Shown here: piece by piece, positions 23,031-35,636 of the stretch
How positions within the stretch are numbered: position 1 is the stretch's first letter
How the letters are laid out: each line of letters begins with the position of its first letter
Source: Azolla pinnata
Taxonomy: Eukaryota > Streptophyta > Polypodiopsida > Salviniales > Salviniaceae
Length of the DNA stretch: 64,000 nucleotides
Assembly (NCBI GenBank): GCA_037176905.1
Contig: JBBBWG010024334.1
Location: forward strand, 1 to 64,000
Direction: 5' to 3'
Position numbers and translations under genes: made by a program
Notes under the pieces: model-generated
The model's database searches: none
The model's input: only the letters and a program-made list of their open reading frames with translations
What the model was told of the DNA's origin: nothing

Positions 23031-24284
23031 TCGAGAGCTTTCGAAGGATTCGATCCCAGAAGATATTAAACCATTGCACAACCACAAACCACAGAGCATG
23101 CAAAAACAGCGAAAGACTGGACATGAAAACGGCCGATGACACAAAGGAAGTGCAACTCGATGCACTCTGCGGAGAAAATCTCTGCAACGCATTTTCCGTG
23201 TGCGTAATACGCTCCTCAACATCGCACAAGTTTCGACCTGATTGCAAACCAAGACTCTCATGTAGTAGGACGCCCCACGAGATTTCTCTGTTGTAGCTTG
23301 TCGATGAATGAGATCCACAAAAACTTCTCGTCGATGGGGAAACACCGGCGGAATTCGATGCTATAGCTTGGGCCAAGTTTAGCCCAAATCAAGCAAATCT
23401 GCCTCTTTCCGCCTGCACTTTAATGAGACCAACCCAAGAAAGTAAGGGAAAACTTCGTTAATGAGGACCATCCGAAAGCTTATCGATGTGTTTAAAAGGA
23501 GCCCACATGCGATCGATAGCGTGGAAGGACCATTAGCAGTATCGGAATTCGGCATAAGCAGTGTCCTCGATAATTTCGCCATTTTCTCAACAAAACAGTA
23601 GCATCTAAGACCCTAACCGCTTCGACTGCATGAATCATCGTTTTTTTTCAACAAAACAACAGAGCATCTGAGACCCAAGTGGGTACCAAAATCCAAAGTA
23701 CTCCCGCACTCCTGCATTTCTGAGTTCCAAGCTGTTTTATTTATGTCATCTCTTGTTCCCCCGTTCGCAACAACATTGGAATATTTCAAGCTTCTTTCCC
23801 ATGAACACCGATCAACCGACTCATCAATAATACAATACAGCTGATTACATTAACAATTTCATTCATGAATCTATTGCCTGCACATGATCTCAAAAAATTT
23901 ACACGGTATGAACAAACGGAGACGGGGATGTACAAGAAACAATTTCCTTTCCTTTATTTTCCTTTTTCTTTTTCCTTTTTGTATTTTGTATTCATGTTTG
24001 TTTTTTTCCATCTGTAATCTCTACATGCCTCCAAAAATATATATATATATATATATATGTATATGTATATAGATTATGATGAGATGCTCTTGAACTCTCT
24101 CGTGTACTACCACCGGAGGCTAGCTTTAAAAAATGCCCACAGAGTTAGCACACAACCAAAAATAGCAAAGAATTTGTGTGTATGGCAACCCTTCATTGCC
24201 TCAATTTGTTTTTAACTTCTGGTCATCGCGTTGAATGTATTGTATTATGATGCTTCCCTCGATGCTGACGATGATGACGATAGA
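23031..24284. other. Intergenic, KMO-like upstream to UBP 3' flank
   Basis: No recognised gene. It contains an (AT)n microsatellite at about 24036-24075 near the 3' side of the UBP gene. Short open frames at 22862-23376 are leaky extensions of the CATG array. Confidence 0.5.
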
Positions 24285-27200
24285 TTACAATGTATCTCCA
24301 TTTGCACCGAAGCGATAAAAAGAACTGCTCCTCCGTCTACTGCGACCATTAGCTGTAGTTGCCCTAGAACTCCTCGACGAATGAACAGTATCGCCACCAT
24401 GGAGAAGAGGTCCACTCCGCGGAACCAACCTGGACATAGAAAAGAACATATGTATCATGTAAGCCAAAAGAGCAGTCCAAAAATGGCTATAGCACTTCGT
24501 TAAGAGAACTCCAAACCTCCAGCACAGCTATGGCTATCAACGAGAAAAGCACCTTCATAGCTTTCCAAAACATGCTCTACCATATCTAAAACCCTTAGCT
24601 ATTATCCCTAAAACCTAAATAGTGATACAGCTGTGGATAAGAAGCGCGGAACATCACGACACGCCTCCCGACTTCAAAGCTTGCTCTACCAATCGACTCA
24701 TATATCTAATCGATGCCTTTTTGACCCCTAATTAGAAGACTCTGTATGATATATAGCTTCCTTTCTCTTCTTTCATCATGGGGTTTGTCTCTATATATCA
24801 TAGTCTTCTTATTATGACCTGGTGTTCACTAATCCAAAGCACCCAGGTTCAAATTTCCCTACATGCAGTGCTACAACCAAAAGCCACTCCGGAATGTAGG
24901 GGTTAAAAAACATGAACTAAGAGTCTCTGCTGGAACAAGCGAGCTACGACTATAGACTTGGCAAAATATAACTTTCTTTATGTTCAAATCCTCCTCTGAC
25001 CACCCTATTATAGTATAGCTCTCCATCTCTCATCATACTCTCAAACTATCCACCAGAAAGACTTTTGAGCTTCTGAACTTGGCAAATCATAATGATTTTT
25101 TTTACATCCGCTTTTATCATGCGCTCTCCATGGTTCTTTTCTGCACTTCACGGCTGTCTTATCTGCATTCCAAAGACATGGACAGAGCTTTGCCTGTACC
25201 ATTCCCTTGCAATTACCCTTTACCTTCTACGACAACAGCTTCACTGTCTGCATTTTGGAGTCATGGCTAAAGATTTCCTCATACCTTGCTCTGTTGTTAA
25301 CTTTTGGTTTGTATTAAGACAGGAAAAAACATGAGATTGAATACGTCAGAGTGTGATATGCTGATTCTGTTAGTCAAACTCTCCAAGTGTCTCACTTTCT
25401 CTTTCTGCATTTCTGTAATATATACCTACTTTATCCTATGCAATTGAAAATCTTTAGAACTCGTGCCTCTTTCTACATCGAGATATGGTCTTCAGGGTTA
25501 GCACAATGTTTTTCGGATCATATATTGCATTATTGGAACCTGACAAGAGAATATTTGAACAATATTTGCCAGGTCATAGTACATACCTGGCTGATACACT
25601 AAAAGTTTTGGCGAGTAGATAATAGAATAGAGAATGAATTCAAGGCAAGTTAAAATAATAAATTCATGCAATAACACATCTTGAGAAAGAAAAAAAGAAC
25701 TTCTAGGGTTTAACTCAAAGACTATATTACAACCTTAGCTAAATGATGAAAATTTCATATAAAAACGTATTCACCCTTACCGTTTGTAAAATAACATGTA
25801 TGCTCTTTGTTGCAGCACCTTTTCCAACTTGACCTCTTTAACCTGGCCAGCAAATATAATCATATGCCTGTCTACAGATGGACATTTAAAACAGAATATA
25901 AACACAATTGAAGTAAACAGTACACACACCCACATATTATAACTGGTATGTTTTTTTTTTTAATTAAAAATCTAATTATGTAAAGATTCTGAATGCCAGA
26001 AGCTTTCTTGTTTACCATGCTGTCATTGATTTTATACCAAACCCCTTGGAAATCTTTAACATAGCATTTGTAGTGGCCAAAGAAGGAAGCATTGAACATA
26101 TCGACGTGCACAACAACACCATATAGTTCATAACAAGGTGGCTCATCGCTCTCCTTACTCATGAAAGATGCTATATCAAGGATATTTGGGAATACCACCC
26201 TCTTGTTGAGCTTTCCAAATTTTCCTGACTAATTTCAACACAGACAACACACTTTAAGGTATAGAAAGAATCCCACCATTCTTTTGAATTTCTTATATGT
26301 CGCTGTATAGGGTTTTGTTCTAACCTGGAACCTTTTAAGAGCAATCATCAATATGTTTGGGGCTTCATGAATCATCAATCGTTTCCATGCTTTCACGTAT
26401 GAATTGCACCTATAATATAGTGAAGACAAAAAGACACTCCATTGCATTCTTGAAACCCAAAAGAAATAGAATAGAAAGATATTAGTATTGGAGAAAAAGC
26501 ACAAAAGCATACCTGTTGCACTTATATTTATTATCACCATCTAGCCACTCCTTGGCAGTAAACTGAGCCAAGGCATCTTCTAATGTTTCCAAACTTCCTT
26601 GGATCTCCACAGCAAGGTCCATCATATTTTCATATTTATACGACTCATGATGACATTGCATACACCTTACCTGATCATATTGTAACACAAACAAGCAACA
26701 AGGCTTTGAAAATATTAAAACATAATAATTTCTGTCAAAGAACCAAACCTTAAGATCCAACAATAAAGAAATGTCTACCTGCGATCGAAGATAGCCACCA
26801 AAAATATGCTGTATCAAGGTGGTCTCTTGTGTCTGTGAATCAAGAACTTTATCACCCCCAGCTTGATCCAGAAAAATGGACTGCATGCAATCAATGGCAA
26901 ACCTGGATCCATAATTCATTTTCCATTAACTGCTAGAAGCATTACCAATTTGACATGGTTAGAAATTAAAAGAGAAAATGTACATACAAGAATTTTATAC
27001 CAAATAGACAAATAAAAGTATTGATAGAGACGGAGAGAGAATGCACCGGATGAATTCATGAGCATCTTCTTGCCTTCCAGATTCCATGTTGTTTCCAAGA
27101 TTTGGTATTCCTGAAATTATACTGTGTGGTTTAAAAGGGTTTCGGCTTTTCTTCACTGAGTCTATATGTTGCTTGAGCTCACACATGAAGCACCAAACAC

Positions 27201-29554
27201 TTCTCTGACCTGAATGAGATTTGAAGGCTATTAAATACAGGAATAGAAGTAGCCAGATGAAAATACAACACAACGTAAAAATTTTCTAGTACCAATATAC
27301 ATCAGATAATGATACTAATTTAAAAAGGGAGTTTGGTGGGTAGTATACATTTTTCTTTCTTGTGGTGTCCTTCCAAAAAATATGCCGCAAGAGGCCGAGT
27401 ATATGTCAGGCATTGCAAAACCACATTTGCATAACAACTGATATAAGCCATAAACAGACAATACCATTACAAAATGGTATTAAAATGATTTTTTCTTAAC
27501 AAGCATGAACTGATAAGAAAATAGTCCCTTTTAGTTACCTATTCCCAAGGTTTATCAGCCCACATGGAGGAAGCCTCAATTCATCCCATGTGAATAGCTC
27601 TACAAAATCGTCATATGGAAACAAAATCTGCACCAAGGAGAAGTTCGCATAGATTATAAGTAGAGAGAGAGAGACAGCAATATGTACCTCATGTAGCCAC
27701 AATAATTTTTTATTCCTTTATTTACTATTTCTCTGACTTCAGCGGAGAGAGAGTTTACCCTAGTAGGTGTCAAAATGTTTCCATTTGTTGCTACAGGATC
27801 CACGGCCTGAAATGTGACTGAGGTAGGCCCAGATGATTTCTCCACTGACGAGTTACTCTTTGAGCCCGAAACACTGTTTTTTACTGGTGCAGGGGTAGAG
27901 TTCTCTGAATGTGCTAAATTTCTGTGAATCACTTCTGTGTCTGATTGTGATGGTGGGCTGACAAGATGTTCCTCCAATTCATCACCTCTGTTTGGTTGTA
28001 ATGGAGGTGTTTCATAACTTTTGTTTGATCGTGATGGTGGGCTGAGTAGCTGTTTCTCCAATTCATGGCATTCATGTTTGTGTCCTTCACGCCAATGCTG
28101 TACTTGACACCGTTCTGAGCTGAAATAAACAGCACAACGCAAACAACCACACATCCTTCAGCAAGATCAGAGTTTAAATGCTAAACAGAAACCTCTTGAA
28201 ATATCTACTTGTATGCGTATATAACACACGGCAACCACAATATTAACATTTTTAAGGCCTTGATACACAATGTGACTGAAGATATCTCACTTCAAAGAAC
28301 AACCAAACATATGTATAGCTAGATAAGAACGACTGCCTATAATACCAGATATTTACCACCAACAGGTCCTCTACATGGGCCATCCTAAATGGAGTTTTCT
28401 GACCATAGGAAATCACTTTCAGCATGCCGTAGTAATGGCCTCAGTATGTTGATAACAAATGATGCCGATGTAATTGACATGGCTGGCCTATCTGTATGCC
28501 ATAGTACTTTATTGAGTCTCGGATTTCTGGCATAGACAGTATTTTCAACTTTCAAAAAACTACAACTGATCAATGGTAGAGATAAGCCACCAAATTAACA
28601 GATATCCTATGGCGTAAGTATTGATCGTGGGCATAAGAGCTTCACATAATGAGATGCATAATCTATTTATTGAATTAAAACGACCCAGATTGAAGATATT
28701 TGTGTCTTGTTTCTCTATTGATACCATTATCCCTCGAGAATTTCGGAAGCTAGTTAAGCAGTAATGATACTTGTTGAGCCTCATCAACTGCCTTCTAGAG
28801 ACACTAGTATAAATGTTCTTTTCATTCATGCTTTCTTACATTATTTTCGAGATGTATTTATATATCAGACTCTTAATAGAACTTGGGTTTGAGCCAGAAT
28901 TTACCAATATTTAACAGCTTTGCATCTCGAGCATTGTTTCTTGGTGGTAGAACCACACACAATGCAAATACCTCGACTCGCTGATGCTCGGCTGCTTTCA
29001 GAGAAAGACGGTTGTCGGCGAGAACCTGTCTTGCGTTCAACTGAAGTTGGAGGAAGACTGCTAGTCTGGCCGTTTACGCTCTCCTCAGGAACGATTTGAT
29101 TTGATGAAATCACTTGATTATCGCTGATAATCTGAGCTGATGATGAGCTCTCTCCGGTAATCCAAGAAGATGAGCTCTCATTGATGAGTGGAGCTGACCA
29201 ACTGTCGTCAGAAAACCAAGCTGAATTACTACTGTGATTCAGATTCTCTTGATCATCAGCCAAGCTATTCTCTGCAAATGATAATGATCTACGCTCTTCA
29301 GCTTTTCTTCTTGTTGTTGTTGTCAATGGCTGAGAAAGCTGGAATTCTGAAGCTAATTTGGCTGATCTGAACTCTTCTGCCGCTTCCCTCTCGACCCTCG
29401 CTACCTCTTCAGCAGCCAACTGTTGCAATCTACGGATCTCAAGGCTCCGTGCTTCTGAAGCTTTCACTTGCGTCCAGATGAGATGGTAAGCCACACAGAC
29501 TATGACAATGGTTAACAGAACAGCTGGGATGTTCACATCCCACACCTCATGCAT
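24285..29554 (-). CDS. UBP16: Ubiquitin C-terminal hydrolase (UBP15/16/17 subgroup) with MYND finger, 11 exons
   Basis: Exons: 28905-29554, 27759-28119, 27539-27627, 27349-27437, 27047-27209, 26779-26902, 26513-26670, 26325-26409, 26016-26228, 25781-25842 and 24285-24429, giving 712 residues. It removes ubiquitin from proteins. Order: membrane segment about residues 9-28 ([19 protein letters not shown]), a Glu/Arg coiled stretch, a Ser-rich linker, MYND zinc finger about 196-236 ([24 protein letters not shown]), disordered linker, then the USP catalytic domain with Cys box [17 protein letters not shown] (Cys368), zinc-knuckle pairs CMQC and [24 protein letters not shown] and His box [11 protein letters not shown] (His625). 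A basic Ser/Arg tail follows. It is shorter than Arabidopsis UBP16 (about 1008 residues) and nearer UBP17 in size, so the exact orthologue is unsure. Confidence 0.92.
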
Positions 29555-30865
29555 CTAAGGCTTTCCAGAACCTTCTCTCCTTCCACATCAATCTCGCTCA
29601 AAAACAAAGTCCCTCCCCAGTTGGTTCCAAACAAGAAGGAATCTCTCTGATCCTAAATGGAACGAAGTCCTTCTTTTTTTATAAGGTCAAATCAAGGGCT
29701 AACGTTTTGTCTTTTGGTTCTTTTCTTCTTTTTCTCCTCGGGAGAAAAAGCTCCAGCAGCCGAATTGCAACTGAGAAACTTCCCAACTCAAATGAGTAAT
29801 TTTTTATTGAAATCCTATTGAGCTTTTCAATGCAGCATTTCTGAATGCCAACAAGTCTAAAATTACTCAATTTCTAGTGCACGGTAGTATCCAGACTGAT
29901 TTGAGAAGAAATTCTCCGAATTCACAAACAGGGGCTTGCTGATGATTTTTTTTTAATTCAATAATTGCTGATGAAAATTTCCCAATTCAACTAACAAGAT
30001 TTTGCTGATGGAGCTCTCCAAACTTGACAAAACCCAAGCAAATAGATTCTATGGAACCCAAAGTCAGAGTTTTTCAGATTGGAACAAAATCTTTGGAGAC
30101 CTCCAAACCAGCGCTAGCCCCTTCCGAATTAGTCTGAGTGACTCGTGAATTCGAACAAAAGATCCCTGATTGAATCCTTCAATTGACAATATGCCAAACC
30201 CTAACGAACTTCTTCCAAATATTCGGCAAAGAAATGCTGAATTCTGAACAAAAGCTTGGTTCACGAGGATGGAAACGCTGGGAAATATCAATCTAAAACT
30301 CCAACAATTGAAACCAAAGATACAGTGAACACGGAACCAATTCACTCGAGACTGCAAAGAGGACCATTGTGAAAATCGGAGCAAAATCTTTCCAGAATTC
30401 TGGCCTGCACTGCCGATTTCCGCACCGCGCCCTCACGAGTTCCCTTGGAATGAGCGATCACGAGACCTTATGGATCCAGGTGAGGCAGCTTCTGTCTGCA
30501 GGAAGTCTTGTCAAATCAAAGAAGACGCAGAACCAGAAATGTCTCAACATTTATGTTCACTTCGAGAAGAGGAAAAACGAGAGGAGGCGGCAGGAACCAA
30601 ACTCCGGGTGCTCCCCTTCTTTTCTTTTGTTCCCTCGGTGCCTTCTCCTTCCTTTGCTTACTTTGATTTCATCTCTGGGGGGGGGCTAATTGGGAGCAGC
30701 AGGGACAGGGAGGGAGCGGAGAGGCAGGCAGAAACCCTAAATTCTGAGAGGCAGAGGCATCATCCGAGACTTACCTGGCTCTGAAGGAATCGAGGGGCGG
30801 AGGGGAGGAATCATCTTCCTTCTGTGCTTTGGAAGTCTTCTCCCTCGCTAATTATTCTGAGCTTT
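29555..30865. other. UBP upstream region
   Basis: Upstream flank of the minus-strand UBP gene. No gene is recognised. Open frames at 30064-30384 (minus) and 30369-30784 (plus) have no family signature. Whether 30660-30800 is part of a transcript leader cannot be told from sequence alone. Confidence 0.45.
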
Positions 30866-30940
30866 TCTTTCTTCTTCTTCTTCTTCTTCTTCTTCTTCTT
30901 CTTCTTCTTCTTTCTTCTTCTTTCTTCTTCTTCTTCTTCG
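30866..30940 (+). repeat. (TTC)n microsatellite
   Basis: About 75 bases of near-perfect TTC repeats, followed by roughly 300 bases of T-rich sequence. Confidence 0.9.
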
Positions 30941-31283
30941 TTTTTTTTATTTTCTTTTTATTGTTAAAAAAAAAATGGTGCTTGTTTTTTCTCTGCAGGT
31001 CCTTTTTTTTTCTGCCATTTAATTAATTATTGCTCTTTTTCCTGGTTTTTCTTCCCCCGCTCTCTTTTTTTTGGCCTTTTTCTTTTCTCTTTTTTCTTTT
31101 TCTTTTTTCTTTCCTTCTAATTTCTTCTTCTTCTGTTTTTTGCTTTTGTTTCTTTTTTGTTTTTTTCTCATTTTAGGGCTAGAAAGTCTTTGATCTCCCT
31201 TTTTTTGTTTTTAATTATTCCTCTGATATTCCTTTTCTTTATTTTTTCGGCTAATTTCCGATTTATTCCTTGATGTGATCATT

Positions 31284-31762
31284 AAATTTATTTATGTATT
31301 TATTTATTTATTTATGTATTTTTTAACCTATTTATTTTATTTATTTTATTTATTTTATTTATTTTATTTATTTTATTTATTTTATTTATTTTATTTATTT
31401 TATTTATCTATTTATTTTATTGTATATATTTTATTTATTTATCTATTTATTTGTGAATTGTTTCCCTATTTATTTTATTTACTTTATTTATTTTATTTAC
31501 TTTATTTATTTTATTTATCTATTTATTCATTTATTTATCTATTTATTTGTGTATTGTTTACCTGTTTATTTTATTTATCTATTTATTTATTATTGTTTAC
31601 CTATTTATTTTATTTATCTGTTTATTTAATGTATTTTTTACCTTTTTGTTCATTTATTTAATGCATTATTTACCTATTTATTCATTTGTTTATGTATTGT
31701 TGACCTATTTATTCATTTATTTATGTATTGTTTACCTTTTTATTTTATTTATTTAGTTAAAA
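31284..31762 (+). repeat. TTTA/TTTAT-rich array, nearly 500 bp
   Basis: Tandem tttatttta and tttatttatttat units with occasional cct interruptions. A coarser unit (about 100 bases, gtatt/gtgtattgtttacctatttattttattta) is visible in the second half. The Phe/Tyr/Leu/Ile frames are artefacts of the repeat. Confidence 0.92.
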
Positions 31763-32784
31763 ATGTTCTGGTTGGTTTTTTTCCTTCTCACATCCCCTGA
31801 ATTTTTTTCTCTGTAGTGGTTGGTTTGTAGGTTGGTTTTTTTCAACACAACTGAAGGTACATGCAAAGCTAGCAGGGAACAAAAACTGGAACAGAAACTG
31901 GAACAAAACAGAGTGGATCTGGAACAGAACAGAGTGCACCATTTGGCGCCCGATCGAATCATATCAAGATGGTGCTTCCCAAAGCCTTTACAAAGAAGAA
32001 GAAGAAGAAGAGACCTGCTAGATCACCCCTTGATCGATCGATCGATCCGAAGAAACAGATTCCAGGACTATATTCGAGAACTCAGGCCCAACGGATGGAT
32101 CAATTCAGACCTCCGATCTCGATGCATCCCAAATAAATCGTCTTATCTCCACAGGCATGCAGCTTGCAAAGGTCTCTCTACATCCTTTCTTTCTGATCTT
32201 ACTCTTGGATTGTTCTTTTATCCTCTGTTAATTTTTTTTTTGTTTTTTGGGTTTTATACGCGTACACAGAAGAAGCCTGTCTCAGTCAGCTGATCGAATC
32301 GGATCGAGACAATACTACTAGCAATACATTGTTCCATAGACGAGCAATCCAACTCTCTCTGTCTCTCTAGTTTTCCTTTTTTTATCGACCGAGCTCGCAT
32401 CTCTCGATTAATCGACACACTGGGCGGGTTTTACGAGAGACTTGTGCTCTAACGCAGGTTGGGTTCCGACTTAGCCATGGAAAGAAGGCTTTGATCAGGA
32501 ATCTTTCAGCTTGCTTGTGCTCCCAGTTTTAAAGAAGCAGAGAAAAGCAAAGAGGTGCGCGAAAGGTTTTGTCTGTCTGTCTGTCTGGTCCGTTAGATCG
32601 AGCTTGACCGCCACCAGATTCTTTCTTTTCTGCGAGTCGATCGATCGAGCGGAGTTTGAGTAAGTTTTCTGCAATCGATCAAGAAAGACACAAAGACAGA
32701 GAGAGAGGAAAAAAGGAAGAAAGAAAGTGGACTTAATTTAAAAAAGCAAAGCACGAGGAGATGCGATCGAGAGCCAGAAGCGCG

Positions 32785-32915
32785 ACTGAACGATGTTCTG
32801 ATGCTTCTTAACGATCATGTTCTTTACGATGCTTCTTAATGACGATGTTCTTTTCTTGTGCTTCTTAACGACGATGTTCTTTTCTGATGCTTCTTAACGA
32901 CGATGTTCTGCTGCT
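32785..32915 (+). repeat. Four-copy 30-37 bp tandem repeat
   Basis: Units containing gatgcttcttaacgacgatgttctttt recur four times with small differences. No coding signal. Confidence 0.85.
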
Positions 32916-33474
32916 TAAAAACAATCGAAGGGCCACGATCCTGCAAATTGTGGAACTAAGCGCCCTTCTTCGCGATCGATTCCTTTCCGAAGAAGGGGGG
33001 GAAAAAAAAGGAAGGGGAAGGGAAAAAAAAATCGTATACGTGACAGAAGAGTTTTATAGTACGTGGGGAGCTCTTCTGCAAAACAAGCATTATTTTTATT
33101 TCTTTTGTTCTTAATAACGAGACGCGACGAACATTATCTCAATGGTGGGAATTGAGGACACAGAGTCTGAAACACTCTTTCTTTCCTTGATTTTTTTGTT
33201 TTTTTTTTACCTGTAAAAAGATTCGTTACCAATATTATTCAGGACGTGTAGTGCACGAATTTGAAGCTGCCCAAGAAATTGCAAATCGATCGATCTCAGC
33301 TGATTTTTAAGTTTCATACGAAAACCGGATCTCAACCTGCAGCTGCATACTTGAAGAAGATCGTAGATACAAAGCAAAGTGGAAGCAAAAAAACACTGCC
33401 GGATTGTAGAGCTTTTTCCATGGCTAACTGCCAAATAGTGGGCTAACAAAAACTGGGTAATTTTCCTATTTCCG

Positions 33475-34232
33475 GGATAGGGTTTGGTTGGCATGCCCAA
33501 TTTCATATTAAACCCTAACCCTAAAAACATAAACCCTAATTCTGTCATTGGATTCCTTGACCACCGATTCTATGACCCTAAACCCTAAAGCTTTAACCCT
33601 AAATCCTAAATCCTAAGCCCTAATTCGGACGTGGGGTTCCTCAAGTACCAAGTCTGCAACCAGCTGGTGTTTGAATTAGGGCTCCGGGTATTTGAAACCC
33701 TAAACCCTAAAACCTAATTTTGTTGTCGGGTTCGTCAACCACCAAGTCTACGCCCGGTTGCAATTGAAACCCTAAACCCCTAGCCCTAAACCTAGCCCTA
33801 AATCCAAAATCCTAGTCCTAAACCCCAATCTAAGCCTAATCCCTAAACCCTAACCCCAATCCTAAACCCTAACCCTAAACCCTAAATCCTAATCCTAAAC
33901 TCCAATAAAAGCCTAATCTCTAAACCCTAACCCTAAACCCTAAATGCTAATCCTAAACCCCAATAAAAGCCTAATCTCTAAACCCTAACCTAAATCCTCA
34001 ACCCTAACCCTAAACCCCAAATCCTAATCCTAAACCCCAATAAAAGCCTAATCTCTAAACCCTAAACCCCAATAAAAGCCTAATCTCTAAACCCTAAACC
34101 CCAATAAAAGCCTAATCTCTAAACCCTAAACCTAATCCTCAACCCTAACCCTAAACCTTAAATCCTAATCCTAAACCCCAATCAAAGCCTAATCTCTATA
34201 CCCTAACCCTAAACCCTAAACCCTGATCCAAC
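33475..34232 (-). repeat. Degenerate interstitial telomere-like tract (CCCTAAA on plus strand)
   Basis: About 750 bases of perfect and variant heptamers (aaccctaaaccctaa, aaatcctaa, aaaccccaa). A roughly 60-bp higher-order unit of the type aaaccccaataaaagcctaatctctaaaccctaa is repeated several times between about 33890 and 34200. It ends about 150 bases before the putative RAD5A leader exon, so it could serve as a telo-box-rich promoter segment. Confidence 0.92.
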
Positions 34233-34594
34233 TAGCTCTCTTCTTCTCATTTCCACGACTCTTCTCCATTTGGCTTTCTTCTTCCCGCCATTCCATTTGT
34301 CTGTGGACGCAGACCCTAAACAGCACAGTTCATCTTCCCTTACATCCCTTTTTTTTGTGCCTGGAGGCTTCGGGACCATCAACAGGTATGGCTTCCTTTT
34401 CCGATCAGCTGTTATGCTTTGTTTATTATTCGCTTCCGACCCTTTTTCCCTTTGCCTTTTTCTTTTAATTTATTCTATCTGAGTTCATGTTAAAGAATTA
34501 GAAGGCTTCGAGTTTGATCCCCGAGCTTATATAAAAGAGCCAAAGGTTCTGTATTTAGGACATAGGAATTTGCATTGCATGCGCCCGATTTTGT

Positions 34595-35120
34595 ATGTGG
34601 GTTTGTCTCTCTCATATCTCTAGCTGAAAAGGAAAGATTTGGGATAAAAAGAGCCAGGAATGTGGTCACATTTAACCTAAAGTCTCGGTTTCACTCGTGC
34701 AAAAGTCAGAAATAAATTTAGGGTTAGAAGCAGGGTTTCATTAGTGATGAAGAAGTTATATCATTTTCAATGTCTCGTTTGGTTTGTGAATTTTGGATGT
34801 GGGTTTATCTCTCTCGTATCTATAGCTGGAAAGGAAGGATTTTCGATAAAAGAGACAGCAACGTGGTCATCTTTAACGTAAAGTCTCGGTTTCGCTCTTG
34901 CAAAAGACAGAAATAAATGCAGGGTTAGAAGCAGGATTCCATTATGTATGCGGGTTTATCTCTCATATCTATAGCTGGAAAGGAAAGATTTGGATAAAAT
35001 GTGGTCTTTTTAACCCAAAAGTCTCGGTTTCACTTTTGCAAGAGTCAGAAATAAATTTAGGGTTAGAGGCAGGATTCCATTAATGAAGAAGGAGTTGCAT
35101 CAAGTTCAATCCCCGGTTTG
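34595..35120 (+). repeat. Three-copy 150-200 bp tandem repeat in the RAD5A leader intron
   Basis: Copies begin tgtgggtttatctctctc at about 34595, 34798 and 34948 and share gctggaaaggaaagattt, aaagtctcggtttcac and agtcagaaataaatttaggg blocks. Spacing differs (203 and 150) because of internal deletions or insertions. Confidence 0.85.
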
Positions 35121-35289
35121 GTTTGTAGGTTTTCCAGTATAAAAATTAGAGTTTTGAGTTTGTGATCTCATATACCATAGCTTATGCCGAGGATTTATGC
35201 ATTCATCTCTTCTGTTACCAGCCAAACGATTGCTAGATCAAGAGTTAATCAGCAAAACGTTTTTTCCACCAAGACTTAATTAGGAAAGC

Positions 35290-35405
35290 AGTCACTAGAT
35301 TCAGAGCTAATTAGCAAAGTGGTAACCAGATTAAGAGCTAATCAGCAAAGTGGTAACCAGATTAAGATCTAATTAGCAAAGTGGTAACCAGATTAAGAGC
35401 TAATC
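35290..35405 (+). repeat. 31-bp tandem repeat, about 4 copies
   Basis: Unit gtggtaaccagattaagagc followed by taatcagcaaa is repeated head to tail with few changes in the RAD5A leader intron. Confidence 0.9.
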
Positions 35406-35636
35406 TCTACCTTAATACCTGATTCTTTGAATTAATTGCAAAACTCCTGTAAAAGAGTCAACTATGGGGTTTTATAGCACTTGCGACACTATGTTTGATG
35501 TGGGTTCTCCATAATTAAAGGAAGAAAAGGACATTGACTAAGTGCTATTTATGTGGTATCATGTTCACATAAAGTTAGAATGAGAACTTGATCGTCTAAC
35601 TTGACTCTTGTTCTTTTGAACTAAACCGTGTTTAGG

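Larger units (their letters stand above)
34233..35636 (+). promoter_or_regulatory. Putative RAD5A 5' leader exon and leader intron
   Basis: A strong donor (accatcaacag|gtatgg, exon end about 34386) and an acceptor immediately before the start codon (cgtgtttag|gatgtcatg, 35635) suggest a 5'UTR intron of about 1.25 kb. Inside it are three copies of a 150-200 bp block (starts about 34595, 34798, 34948) and four copies of a 31-bp unit. Confidence 0.5.

Noticed and set aside
22132-23376. Cys/His/Met-rich open frames resembling metal-binding proteins
   Set aside because: They follow the CATG tandem array in several frames and both strands; composition is dictated by the repeat.
31275-31756. Phe/Tyr/Leu/Ile-rich frames resembling membrane proteins
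   Set aside because: Produced by TTTA/TTTAT repeats; no start context and no family similarity.
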